DNA of 64,000 nucleotides, taken from the NCBI GenBank assembly GCA_947502925.1, contig CANNBS010000001.1:372001-436000 (forward strand). The letters run 5' to 3'. Within the stretch, counting starts at the first letter, position 1. Every line of letters starts with the position of its first letter. The notes beneath the pieces are model-generated. The model made no database searches and was not told the DNA's origin. It was given only the letters and a program-made list of their open reading frames with translations. Below, piece by piece: positions 8,340-16,857 of the stretch. The translations under genes and the position numbers were made by a program. The stretch is from an uncultured Marinicella sp. Its GTDB lineage: Bacteria; Pseudomonadota; Gammaproteobacteria; Xanthomonadales; Marinicellaceae.

Positions 8340-8690
8340 ATGCCAAAACACGAATCAATTAATTACCTGGAATTTGCCAGCCGTGATTTAAACGAAAGCA
8401 AATCATTTTTTAACACCGTTTTTGGCTGGTCGTTCACGGATTATGGACCTGACTACACCGCCTTTAGCCTGAGCAATCTCGATGGTGGTTTTTTCAGTTC
8501 TGAGCAAGTCAAAACTGCTGATCAGGGCGCACCCTTAACCGTGTTTTATTCCGCCAAGCTGGACGAAACTCTTAACAAAGTCCGTCAGGCAGGCGGCCGT
8601 ATCACCCGCGATATTTTTGACTTCCCAGGTGGACGTCGTTTTCACTTTAAAGAACCCGGTGGCAACGAAATGGCCGTGTTGTCTGAATAA
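8340..8690 (+). CDS. VOC-family (glyoxalase-like) protein
   Basis: The open frame extends back to 8241, but the family begins at MPKHESINYLEFASRDL, so ATG 8340 (116 residues) is chosen; a TATAAT (8307-8312) and AAGAGA lie just upstream. It is a single vicinal-oxygen-chelate unit: betaalpha start with ESKSFFNTVFGWSFTDYG, an FYSAKLDETLNKVRQAGG strand-helix, and a final FKEPGGNEMAVLSE strand. Substrate is unknown; related proteins bind small metabolites or drugs. The DUF900 hydrolase follows after 12 bases, suggesting an operon. Confidence 0.85.
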   Translation: MPKHESINYLEFASRDLNESKSFFNTVFGWSFTDYGPDYTAFSLSNLDGGFFSSEQVKTADQGAPLTVFYSAKLDETLNKVRQAGGRITRDIFDFPGGRRFHFKEPGGNEMAVLSE

Positions 8691-8702
8691 AAAGGTTTTA
8701 TC

Positions 8703-9674
8703 ATGCTCATTGTTACCAACCGAAATATTAACCAGGATCGCTTTCAACATGGTGTGGCCGATGAGTTTGCTTTTGGCGAGCAGGTTAATGCCAAAGGCCC
8801 CAATGAAATTCGCCTGGCACACGCCAAAAAACTTAAATCAGGTCCGAATAAAGGCGACTGGCGGATTAAACTGGTGAAAGAACCGAATAATCTCACCGCC
8901 GACAACCTGCCCTCAAAACATGAGTTCAGCGCATTGCGAAAACGCCTGCATAAAAATAACAAAAATTGTCTGTTCTTTATTCACGGCTATAACCAGTCTT
9001 TCCAGAAAAACCTGGCACAAAGCCTGTTAATCGAAGAATTGTATGACGTCGAAGTGGTGGCTTTTTCCTGGCCGTCGAATACCGGTGGTTTCACCACCCG
9101 TGAATACCGCGATGCCAAACGCACCGCCCAGGCCTCAGTGGCCGCACTCGATGCCACCTTAATGAAACTCGGTGCTTATCATTGCGACCCCTTTGATCGC
9201 GATGCTCAGGAAAGCTGTGACGTGAAACTGTCATTAATGGCTTACAGCCTCGGTAATTTTCTGCTGCAAAACTATGTGCGTGATGCCTTGTATGAAAATG
9301 ATGCCAATATTTTCGCCAATATTGTTCTCTGTCAGGCCGATGTGGATCATCCCGGACACCAGTACTGGGTCGATGCCATTGAAACCGGTAAACGCATCTA
9401 CATCACCATCAACGAAAATGACTGGGTCCTCAAATGGTCCGACAGCAATTTCCAAAAAGACCGCCTCGGTCGCACCGCCCGCGGTCTGATTGCCCAAAAA
9501 CCCAATTACTACGACTTCACTGACGGCCCCGGCGTCGAACGCACCCACGGCCTGTTCTACGCCGACACCAACGACACCGTCAGACACTTCTTCAAAACCG
9601 TCCTCAACGGAAAACGTCCCGATGATTCCCTGGATTTATTTTATGATGATATTAGTAATAGCTGGCGGTTTTAA
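8703..9674 (+). CDS. Alpha/beta hydrolase, DUF900 type
   Basis: A 323-residue cytoplasmic protein with no signal peptide. The core shows FFIHGYNQSF (about residue 97), VVAFSWPSN, a nucleophile elbow MAYSLGNFLLQ containing the likely catalytic serine, and later DHPGHQYW and THGLFY, which may supply acid and base. This pattern matches DUF900 alpha/beta hydrolases, a family of undefined substrate. It probably shares a transcript with the VOC gene 12 bases upstream. Confidence 0.8.
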   Translation: MLIVTNRNINQDRFQHGVADEFAFGEQVNAKGPNEIRLAHAKKLKSGPNKGDWRIKLVKEPNNLTADNLPSKHEFSALRKRLHKNNKNCLFFIHGYNQSFQKNLAQSLLIEELYDVEVVAFSWPSNTGGFTTREYRDAKRTAQASVAALDATLMKLGAYHCDPFDRDAQESCDVKLSLMAYSLGNFLLQNYVRDALYENDANIFANIVLCQADVDHPGHQYWVDAIETGKRIYITINENDWVLKWSDSNFQKDRLGRTARGLIAQKPNYYDFTDGPGVERTHGLFYADTNDTVRHFFKTVLNGKRPDDSLDLFYDDISNSWRF

Positions 9675-9748
9675 TACCGCTTCATTATAAATACATTTGT
9701 CCCTTTTTTTATAAATCTCTCGTTACTCACAGTAAACAGGAGATTTAT

Positions 9749-10297
9749 ATGATTCTACGCGTATTGATTTTATTTTTATGTTCAACTGGTGCTTGGGGGC
9801 AGCAGCTTTTAAGCAATGGTCATTTTACCCAAGGTGTAAGCCCGTGGGATAACCCTTCTCATACACCGCAATGGTTATCGAATGATGGCCACCATCAACC
9901 GGGTGCCATTTCTTTTAGTGATAACTTTAATAATGGTGGTTCTATTTATATGTATTCTGAAAAAATACCGGTGATTCCCAATTATCATTATTTATTGGGG
10001 ACATCTTACAAATACCCGTCATCCGCCACACCTGCTTATATGAACATGATTGTCGAGTGGTACGACGCCAATGACGTAAATGTCGCCACGTGGCCCTGGC
10101 ATACGATTTTTGAAATGTCACAACCTGATACATGGCTGGATTTTGATGGCGAAGTGAGCAATGAGTACGGCGGGGGTGTATTTGCGCGGGTGGTGTTAAC
10201 CCTACAAACCCAATCCTCAGGCACGGCCAATAATGAAGCCCGGTATGACGATGTGCTGTTTTATCAGGACACTGTTTTTATGACTGATTTTGAATAA
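9749..10297 (+). CDS. Secreted protein with carbohydrate-binding-like fold and FE tail
   Basis: A 182-residue protein with a signal peptide (residues 1-17, ending GAWGQ) and AGGAG as Shine-Dalgarno. The mature part begins LLSNGHFTQGVSPWDNP and is rich in aromatic residues and beta-strand patterns (WYDANDVNVATW, ARYDDVLFYQDT), resembling CBM-type galactose-binding sandwiches seen in secreted proteins. The C-terminus is VFMTDFE, similar to the ends of two other secreted proteins in this window (46 kb and 46.8 kb). No enzymatic motif is visible. Confidence 0.7.
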   Translation: MILRVLILFLCSTGAWGQQLLSNGHFTQGVSPWDNPSHTPQWLSNDGHHQPGAISFSDNFNNGGSIYMYSEKIPVIPNYHYLLGTSYKYPSSATPAYMNMIVEWYDANDVNVATWPWHTIFEMSQPDTWLDFDGEVSNEYGGGVFARVVLTLQTQSSGTANNEARYDDVLFYQDTVFMTDFE

Positions 10298-10309
10298 TTT
10301 CGGACATGT

Positions 10310-10333
10310 CGCCCCCACACTTAAGCGGGGGCG
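10310..10333. other. GC-rich hairpin between convergent genes
   Basis: Arms CGCCCCC (10310-10316) and GGGGGCG (10327-10333) form a perfect 7-bp stem with a 10-base loop between the secreted-protein gene and lpd. There is no clear T-run on either side, so it is not a textbook intrinsic terminator, although it may still help separate the two transcripts. Confidence 0.5.
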
Positions 10334-10343
10334 AGTGACCGTC

Positions 10344-12128
10344 TTACTTTTTCTTCGGCAGATACATATCCGTAATCGTACCCTCGAAGGCTTCGGCACT
10401 CATGGCGACGGATTCCGCCAGGGTTGGGTGCGGGTGGATGGTCAGGCTGATATCGGCGGCTTCGCAGCCCATTTCGATGGCCAGACAGAGTTCACTGATG
10501 AGCTCGCCGGCATTGGTGCCGACGATACCGGCGCCGAGGATTTGCTCGGTTTCCGGATCAAATAGAAGCTTCGTAAAGCCTTCGGTGCGGTCGTTACCGA
10601 TGGCGCGGCCACTGGCGGCCCAGGGGAATTTACCGACTTCATAGGCGATGTCTTTTTCCTTGGCTTCATTTTCAGTCAGCCCCACCCAGGCGACCTCCGG
10701 ATCGGTGTAGGCCACCGAGGGAATCACACGGGCATCGAAATAGACTTTTTCACCGGCGGCGGCTTCGGCGGCAATTTTGGCTTCGTGGCTGGCTTTATGG
10801 GCCAGCATCGGTTGACCGACCACATCGCCGATGGCGAAGATATGGTTGACGTTGGTCCGCATTTGTTTATCCACCGAAATAAAACCTCGGTCATCGACCT
10901 CGACCCCGGCTTGATCAGCGGCGATTAAATCACCGTTGGGGCGGCGGCCCACAGCCACCAAAACCCGGTCATAGGTTTCACTGTCATCGCCGTCAAAAGT
11001 GACTTTAAGTCCGGATTTCTGGGCTTTGCATTCGGTGACTTTTGATTTCAGTTTAATCTCAGCACCCATGGTTTTCTTGAGGTGCTGCTGCAAAGGTTTT
11101 ACCAGGTCTTTATCGGCACCTGGAATCAGCTGATCCATCATTTCGACAATGGTAATTTCACTGCCCAACGCCGAATACACCGTGGCCATTTCCAGACCGA
11201 TAATACCGCCGCCGATAATCAATAAGGATTTCGGAATGTCGGTCATAGCCAGGGCATCAGTGGAATCCATCAGACGCTCATCATCCCAGGGCATATCGGG
11301 CAATTTAAAAACCCGCGATCCGACGGCGATAATGGCCTGGTTAAAAGTTAATTTATCGTCACCGACTTGTAAAGTATGGTCATCGACAAATTTCGCTTCA
11401 CCGGTCATGCGGTTAACTTTGCGTTGTTTGGCCATTTGTGCCAGTCCGCCGGTGAGTTTTCCGACCACGCCGTTTTTAAAGTCCAGGAGTTTTTCGCGGT
11501 CAATTTCAGGCTTTTTAAAGACCACGCCATGATCTTTCATCGCTTGTGTTTCACGAATGATTGAAGCGGTGTGTAACAAGGCTTTTGAGGGAATACAACC
11601 GACGTTCAGGCAAACACCGCCCAGGGTGTCATAACGTTCCACCAAGGTGACGTTTAAACCCAGATCAGCGGCACGGAAAGCGGCGGTATATCCACCGGGT
11701 CCGGCACCAATCACCACCAAATCGGTGTCGTAACTATGGTCTTGTGAGACGGTTTTTTGCGTGTCTTGCTGGGTTTGTTTTTTAGAAGATTTTTCAGCGG
11801 ATTTATTGGTGGTTTTTTGTGTCTCTTCAGATGATTGCTTTTCTTTGTCCGGCTGTTTTTCAGTTTCATCCGATTGACCACTGTCTTCACTGACTTCCAT
11901 GGTGCCGATAACAGCGCCTTTGGCCACGTTGTCGCCTTCGCTGACATCCAGTGATTTTATGGTGCCGCTTTCGGGGCTGGGGATTTCCATGGTGGCTTTT
12001 TCTGATTCCAGAGTAATCAGGGATTGGTCTTTTTCAACTTGGTCACCTTTTGCCACTAATATCTCAATCACCGGTACATTATCAAAATCACCGATATCCG
12101 GTATTTTTATGTCAATTGTTTTACTCAT
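10344..12128 (-). CDS. lpdA: Dihydrolipoyl dehydrogenase (E3) with N-terminal lipoyl domain
   Basis: E3 of the pyruvate dehydrogenase complex: reoxidises dihydrolipoamide and passes electrons to NAD+. At 594 residues it is longer than a plain E3 because residues 1-80 are a lipoyl domain (ESEKATMEIP, lipoyl Lys44), followed by a charged Gln/Lys/Thr/Ser linker to about 130. The FAD site VVIGAGPGGYTAA (138-150) follows, then the redox pair GGVCLNVGCIPS (Cys173, Cys178), the NAD site IIGGGIIGLE, and the C-terminal HPHPTLAE active-site histidine motif. Last gene of the gap-to-lpd directon, 11 bases after the unknown membrane-protein gene. Confidence 0.95.
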   Translation of the reverse strand: MSKTIDIKIPDIGDFDNVPVIEILVAKGDQVEKDQSLITLESEKATMEIPSPESGTIKSLDVSEGDNVAKGAVIGTMEVSEDSGQSDETEKQPDKEKQSSEETQKTTNKSAEKSSKKQTQQDTQKTVSQDHSYDTDLVVIGAGPGGYTAAFRAADLGLNVTLVERYDTLGGVCLNVGCIPSKALLHTASIIRETQAMKDHGVVFKKPEIDREKLLDFKNGVVGKLTGGLAQMAKQRKVNRMTGEAKFVDDHTLQVGDDKLTFNQAIIAVGSRVFKLPDMPWDDERLMDSTDALAMTDIPKSLLIIGGGIIGLEMATVYSALGSEITIVEMMDQLIPGADKDLVKPLQQHLKKTMGAEIKLKSKVTECKAQKSGLKVTFDGDDSETYDRVLVAVGRRPNGDLIAADQAGVEVDDRGFISVDKQMRTNVNHIFAIGDVVGQPMLAHKASHEAKIAAEAAAGEKVYFDARVIPSVAYTDPEVAWVGLTENEAKEKDIAYEVGKFPWAASGRAIGNDRTEGFTKLLFDPETEQILGAGIVGTNAGELISELCLAIEMGCEAADISLTIHPHPTLAESVAMSAEAFEGTITDMYLPKKK

Positions 12129-12139
12129 AAAGTATCTCG

Positions 12140-12811
12140 TTAAGTGTTATCCCATAAGGGAACGTGTAAAGCCTTGGCCAGTTGTTCGGCATCCATCAGC
12201 ATTTGTTCATAGTTTCCGTGATCGACCACCGCCACACGGTTGCCATCATTTAAGACCAAATTCAGTTCGTAACTGCTATATCGGCCCTTATTGCCTCTGA
12301 CTGTTTCCGTCATTAACTGTAAAGCCCTGACCCGGTTTAAGTCCGTGATAGTGTCTTTTTGGTGTCTGTCCGGCCTTTTAAAACCGGCATAAAATTCACG
12401 GCTCACCAAATCAAAAATCCGTGGCTTGGTCAGCCACCGAACCAGATAGATACCGGCGACTGAAAAAGGCAGACCGACAAACAGGCCAATAAACAACAAC
12501 TGCCATGATTCGCCGCGCATAATTTGCCAGATCATGCCACACAAAATACCCAAACCCACCAACAAAAAAACCAGGCCAAAAGCCAATCCACCTTTGGTGG
12601 CTTTAAACATTAAAATTCTGCCACCGGATTCTGGCGACACCAGATAATGGGTGCCAAAATTACTCCCGCCGGGTTTTAACGGTGTCCAGCCCACCTGATG
12701 GCTGAAGGGATCGTTAAAACGGTCATGCGCCACTGAATCTGTACTGGCTGCCTCAGCTGCGGCTTGTGCTTGCTTAATTTTGTGTTTGAATTTATCCAGC
12801 CAGTCGGGCAT
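12140..12811 (-). CDS. Unknown membrane protein between aceF and lpdA
   Basis: A 223-residue protein I do not recognise. The N-terminus is charged and amphipathic (residues 1-30, KFKHKIKQAQAAAEAA). Two membrane helices follow at about 73-95 and 103-125, then a cytoplasmic domain ending FDLVSREFYAGF and a beta-rich C-terminus (YELNLVLNDGNRVAVVDHGN). The layout recalls PH-like membrane proteins. It starts four bases after aceF stops and ends 11 bases before lpdA begins, so it is co-expressed with the dehydrogenase complex, yet it is not a known subunit. Confidence 0.75.
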   Translation of the reverse strand: MPDWLDKFKHKIKQAQAAAEAASTDSVAHDRFNDPFSHQVGWTPLKPGGSNFGTHYLVSPESGGRILMFKATKGGLAFGLVFLLVGLGILCGMIWQIMRGESWQLLFIGLFVGLPFSVAGIYLVRWLTKPRIFDLVSREFYAGFKRPDRHQKDTITDLNRVRALQLMTETVRGNKGRYSSYELNLVLNDGNRVAVVDHGNYEQMLMDAEQLAKALHVPLWDNT

Positions 12812-12814
12812 TTT

Positions 12815-14167
12815 TTACAGCAACATTTTCTTCATATCAGACAGAATATCGGATAAATAAACGATAAACCTTGCCGCATCAGCACCGTCAATCACGCGAT
12901 GATCATAACTTAAGGACAGCGGTAACATTAAGCGCGGTTCAAACTCTTCGCCATTCCAATGAGGTTTCATCTGTGATCGTGAAATACCCAAAATGGCCAC
13001 TTCCGGGGCATTAATTATCGGCGTAAAAGCTGTACCACCAATGCCGCCTAAGGATGAAATCGACATACAACCGCCTTTCATATCATCCGGTGATAGTTTT
13101 CCGTCACGGGCTCGCTCGGATATTTCGGCCATTTCTTTGGCGATTTCAAACACTTCTTTTTTATCACAATCACGAATCACCGGTACCACCAGACCATCGG
13201 GCGTGTCCACGGCAATGCCGATGTGGAAATATTTTTTGTAAATTAAATTTTCACCGTTTATATCCAGTGAACTGTTAAATTTCGGGAATTTTTTTAAGGC
13301 TTTGGCCAGCGCCTTGACCATAAACGCCAGTGGCGTCAGATTAAAGCCCATGTCTTTGGCGTCTTGTTTGTTTTCCTGACGAAATTCCTCGAGCTCAGTA
13401 ATATCGGCTTCATCGTATTGCGTCACATGCGGTATGCGTACCCAATTACGGTGCAGGTATTTACCGGAAATTTTCTGAATTCGACTCAAGGCCTGGGTTT
13501 CAATGTCACCGAATTCAGTGAAATCAACCGCCGGGAAAGGCGGCACATCAAAACCGCTTTTAACCACGGTGTCGCCGGATTGCATCGCGGTTTTAACATG
13601 TTTTTCGACATCTTCTTTGGTAATCCGGCCTTTGCGGCCACTGCCTTTGACCTGCGCCACATCAACACCAAGTTTACGGGCAAATTTTCGCACCGCCGGT
13701 GAGGCATGGGCCAGTTTGCCGCTGCGTTCGGTGGGCACTTCTTCAGGTACCGGCGGTGGTTTTGGACCGGCATCATCATTAGAATCATCGGCTTGATCGG
13801 CCGATTGATCAGTGGATTCAGATTGTTCCGTTTTAGAATCTTTTGGTGCTTCTTGTTCATCTGCTTCCTGTTCAGATTCTTTCTCGTCTGCTGTGTCTTC
13901 GGAGTCCTTCTTTGAGCCCGCACTTTCAGACACCTCAAGTTCCATCATCGGTGTGCCCATCGACACGGTGTCGTCTTCTTTAACCAGCAGTTTAACCACT
14001 TTGCCGGCTTCCGGACTGGGTACTTCGATGGTGGCTTTTTCAGACTCTAAGGTTATGATGGGGTCTTCGGCGTTAATTTCATCGCCTTCACTAACCAGAA
14101 CCTCAATCACCGGTACATCGGTAAAATCGCCGATATCAGGTACTTTAATTTCTTTTGTATCACTCAC
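12815..14167 (-). CDS. aceF: Dihydrolipoyllysine-residue acetyltransferase (E2)
   Basis: Core of the pyruvate dehydrogenase complex; transfers the acetyl group from lipoate to CoA. The start is a GTG with GAGGA seven bases upstream. Domains of the 450 residues: one lipoyl domain (1-80, Lys44 in ESEKATIEVP), a long acidic Glu/Asp/Ser/Gln linker (85-140), a peripheral-subunit-binding domain (about 150-188, ASPAVRKFARKLGVDV), and the catalytic domain with DHRVIDG (His423, Asp427). Enterobacterial AceF usually has up to three lipoyl domains; here there is one, with a second on Lpd. Confidence 0.95.
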   Translation of the reverse strand: MSDTKEIKVPDIGDFTDVPVIEVLVSEGDEINAEDPIITLESEKATIEVPSPEAGKVVKLLVKEDDTVSMGTPMMELEVSESAGSKKDSEDTADEKESEQEADEQEAPKDSKTEQSESTDQSADQADDSNDDAGPKPPPVPEEVPTERSGKLAHASPAVRKFARKLGVDVAQVKGSGRKGRITKEDVEKHVKTAMQSGDTVVKSGFDVPPFPAVDFTEFGDIETQALSRIQKISGKYLHRNWVRIPHVTQYDEADITELEEFRQENKQDAKDMGFNLTPLAFMVKALAKALKKFPKFNSSLDINGENLIYKKYFHIGIAVDTPDGLVVPVIRDCDKKEVFEIAKEMAEISERARDGKLSPDDMKGGCMSISSLGGIGGTAFTPIINAPEVAILGISRSQMKPHWNGEEFEPRLMLPLSLSYDHRVIDGADAARFIVYLSDILSDMKKMLL

Positions 14168-14186
14168 AATACTGTCCTCAACTGTC

Positions 14187-16853
14187 TTAAGAGACGCGTG
14201 GATCGTCTAAATCCGTCTGAATGTTATAGGCTTTAATGGCCTTTTTAATCGCTGTTTTCGGTAAATCACCGGCTTTAACAAGCTCAACCACGGTGGTGTA
14301 TGCAATGTGATTTCGCGACACTTCAAAGAACTCTCGCAGCTGTTCACGGGTATCAGAGCGACCAAAACCATCGGTACCCAGGGTGGCGAAAGGCGCCTTA
14401 ACCCAGGGTCTGATTTGTTCGGCAAAATCATGCACATAATCAGTGGCGGCAATCACCGGACCCGGTTGCTTGTCTAAGCACTGCTCCACATAACTCAACT
14501 TGGCTTTTTTATCGGCATGCAAACGGTTATAACGCTGCACCGATTGTCCATCCCGTTTTAGCTCTGTAAACGAAGTGGCGCTCCAGACATCACAGGCCAC
14601 GTCAAAATCATCTTTGAGCATCTCAGCGGCGGCTTCCACTTCCCGTAAGATACTGCCACTACCCATTAACTGGGCTTTGGCCTTACCTTTTTTCGGTCGT
14701 TCTTTGAGTTTATACAGGCCTTTAATAATGCCTTCTTCACAGTCTTTGGGCATTTCCGGGTGCGGATAATTTTCATTCAGTAAGGTGATGTAGTAATACA
14801 CTTCATCGTTGTCCACATACATGCGTTTCAAACCTGACTGTAGAATCACAACCACTTCGTAACCATAGGTCGGATCGTAACTGATGCAATTTGGCACGGT
14901 GGACGCGATTAAATGTGAATGACCGTCCTGATGTTGTAAGCCTTCACCATTTAAGGTGGTGCGACCGGAGGTGCCGCCTAATAAGAAACCTTTGGCGCGC
15001 ATATCACCGGCGGCCCAGCACAAATCACCGATGCGCTGATGTCCGAACATTGAGTAATAAATGTAGAACGGAATCATCGGTGTGTTGTAGTTGGCATACG
15101 AGGTGGCGGCCGCAATCCATGAACACATGGCACCGGCTTCGGTGATGCCTTCTTGTAACACCTGACCATTTTCTGATTCTTTGTAAAACATCAGTTGATC
15201 AGAGTCTTCCGGTTCATATTTCTGGCCCTGATGGGAATAAATACCGAGCTGTCTGAACAGCCCTTCCATACCAAAGGTTCTGGCCTCATCGCAAATAATC
15301 GGCACGATTTGTTCTTTAATGTCTTTATTGCGTAACAGCACGGCTAAAGATCGGACAAATGCCATGGTGGTGGATATTTCACGGTCACCCGAGCCTTTGG
15401 TAATGCTTTCAAAGGCATCCAAATCAGGAATATCCAGTGTTTTGTTGTCATAGCTGCGCTGCGGTAAAAAACCACCGAGTTCTTCACGCCGGGACAACAT
15501 GTATTTCATCTCTTCGGAATCTTCATCCGGTTTGAAATAAGGCACATCTTCCAACTCATCGTCTTTAATCGGCACATTAAATTTATCCCTGAAATGACGA
15601 ATGGATTCGGTATCCATTTTCTTTTGTTGATGGGTGGTGTTGGCCGCCTGGCCACTTTCACCCATGCCGTAACCTTTAACGGTTTTCGCCAGAATTACGG
15701 TCGGCTGGCCTTCATGTGAGGTGGCCTCTGCATAAGCGGCGAACATTTTATGCGGATCATGGCCACCGCGGTTTAAACGCCAGATGTCTTCATCGGTCAT
15801 CGATGACACCATGGCTTTAAGTTCCGGGTATTTACCGAAGAAATGCTCTCGCACATAGGCCCCGTCTTTAGATTTATACATCTGGTAATCACCGTCAACC
15901 GCTTCTTCCATGCGCTTGCGCAGTAAGCCGTCTTTGTCTTTGGCGAATAATTTATCCCAGTAAGAACCCCAAATCACTTTAATGACATTCCAGCCGGCGC
16001 CGCGGAACACGCCTTCGAGCTCCTGGATAATTTTGCCGTTACCACGTACCGGTCCGTCCAGTCGCTGTAAATTACAGTTAATAACAAACACCAGGTTATC
16101 GAGATTTTCACGGCCGGCCAGAGAAATGGCGCCTAAAGATTCAGGTTCATCAGTTTCACCATCGCCTAAAAAGCAATACACTTTGCGGTCGGTTTTTTCG
16201 ATAATACCGCGGCTTTGCAGGTACTTCATAAAGCGCGCCTGGTAAATGGCCTGAATCGGCCCCAAACCCATCGATACGGTGGCAAACTGCCAGAAATCCG
16301 GCATCAGCCAGGAGTGCGGATAAGAGGATAAACCTTCGCCACCGACTTCTTCACGGAATTTATCCAGTTGTTCCTCACTAATCCGGCCTTCTAAGAAAGC
16401 GCGTGCATAAAATCCCGGTGAGCTGTGGCCTTGTACATACAATAAGTCACCGCCGGATTCATGGTCTTTGCCACGAAAGAAATGGTTAAAACCAACATCG
16501 TAAATGGTGGCCGCCGAGGCAAAAGAGGCAATATGACCGCCTAAAGAGCCGGGTCGGCGGTTGGCGCGAACCACCATGGCCATGGCATTCCAGCGAATCA
16601 TGGCACGTATTTTCCACTCCAGATCGCTGTCACCGGGTGACTGTTTCTGTTCCGTTACGGGAATGGTGTTGAGGTAAGCGGTTGTGGCCTGGTAGGGCAA
16701 ATGACCACCGGAACGGCGGTTTAAATCAATCAGTTGTTCAATTAGAAAATGAGCCCGCTCAGGGCCTTCTTCCGCAATCACGGCTTTTAAAGAGTCCAGC
16801 CATTCCTGGGTTTCTAATTCATCAATATCATGTTGGGTTTTGATGTTAGTCAT
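14187..16853 (-). CDS. aceE: Pyruvate dehydrogenase E1 component, homodimeric type
   Basis: Thiamine-diphosphate enzyme that decarboxylates pyruvate and acetylates lipoate on AceF. The 888-residue length is typical of the single-chain E1. The TPP/Mg motif runs from GDGETDEPE (230-238) to NCN (259-261). GHSSPG (142-147) and the conserved LLGGTSGRTTLNGEGLQHQD region (written here only in part as GRTTLNGEGLQHQDGHS) are present. It starts five bases after the malic-enzyme gene ends and is followed 19 bases later by aceF, so all are on one transcript. Confidence 0.97.
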   Translation of the reverse strand: MTNIKTQHDIDELETQEWLDSLKAVIAEEGPERAHFLIEQLIDLNRRSGGHLPYQATTAYLNTIPVTEQKQSPGDSDLEWKIRAMIRWNAMAMVVRANRRPGSLGGHIASFASAATIYDVGFNHFFRGKDHESGGDLLYVQGHSSPGFYARAFLEGRISEEQLDKFREEVGGEGLSSYPHSWLMPDFWQFATVSMGLGPIQAIYQARFMKYLQSRGIIEKTDRKVYCFLGDGETDEPESLGAISLAGRENLDNLVFVINCNLQRLDGPVRGNGKIIQELEGVFRGAGWNVIKVIWGSYWDKLFAKDKDGLLRKRMEEAVDGDYQMYKSKDGAYVREHFFGKYPELKAMVSSMTDEDIWRLNRGGHDPHKMFAAYAEATSHEGQPTVILAKTVKGYGMGESGQAANTTHQQKKMDTESIRHFRDKFNVPIKDDELEDVPYFKPDEDSEEMKYMLSRREELGGFLPQRSYDNKTLDIPDLDAFESITKGSGDREISTTMAFVRSLAVLLRNKDIKEQIVPIICDEARTFGMEGLFRQLGIYSHQGQKYEPEDSDQLMFYKESENGQVLQEGITEAGAMCSWIAAATSYANYNTPMIPFYIYYSMFGHQRIGDLCWAAGDMRAKGFLLGGTSGRTTLNGEGLQHQDGHSHLIASTVPNCISYDPTYGYEVVVILQSGLKRMYVDNDEVYYYITLLNENYPHPEMPKDCEEGIIKGLYKLKERPKKGKAKAQLMGSGSILREVEAAAEMLKDDFDVACDVWSATSFTELKRDGQSVQRYNRLHADKKAKLSYVEQCLDKQPGPVIAATDYVHDFAEQIRPWVKAPFATLGTDGFGRSDTREQLREFFEVSRNHIAYTTVVELVKAGDLPKTAIKKAIKAYNIQTDLDDPRVS

Positions 16854-16857
16854 AATA

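Noticed and set aside
13486..13938. 150-codon frame overlapping aceF, rich in Lys/Asn/Pro/Arg
   Set aside because: Frame-shifted reading of the acidic linker and binding domain of AceF.
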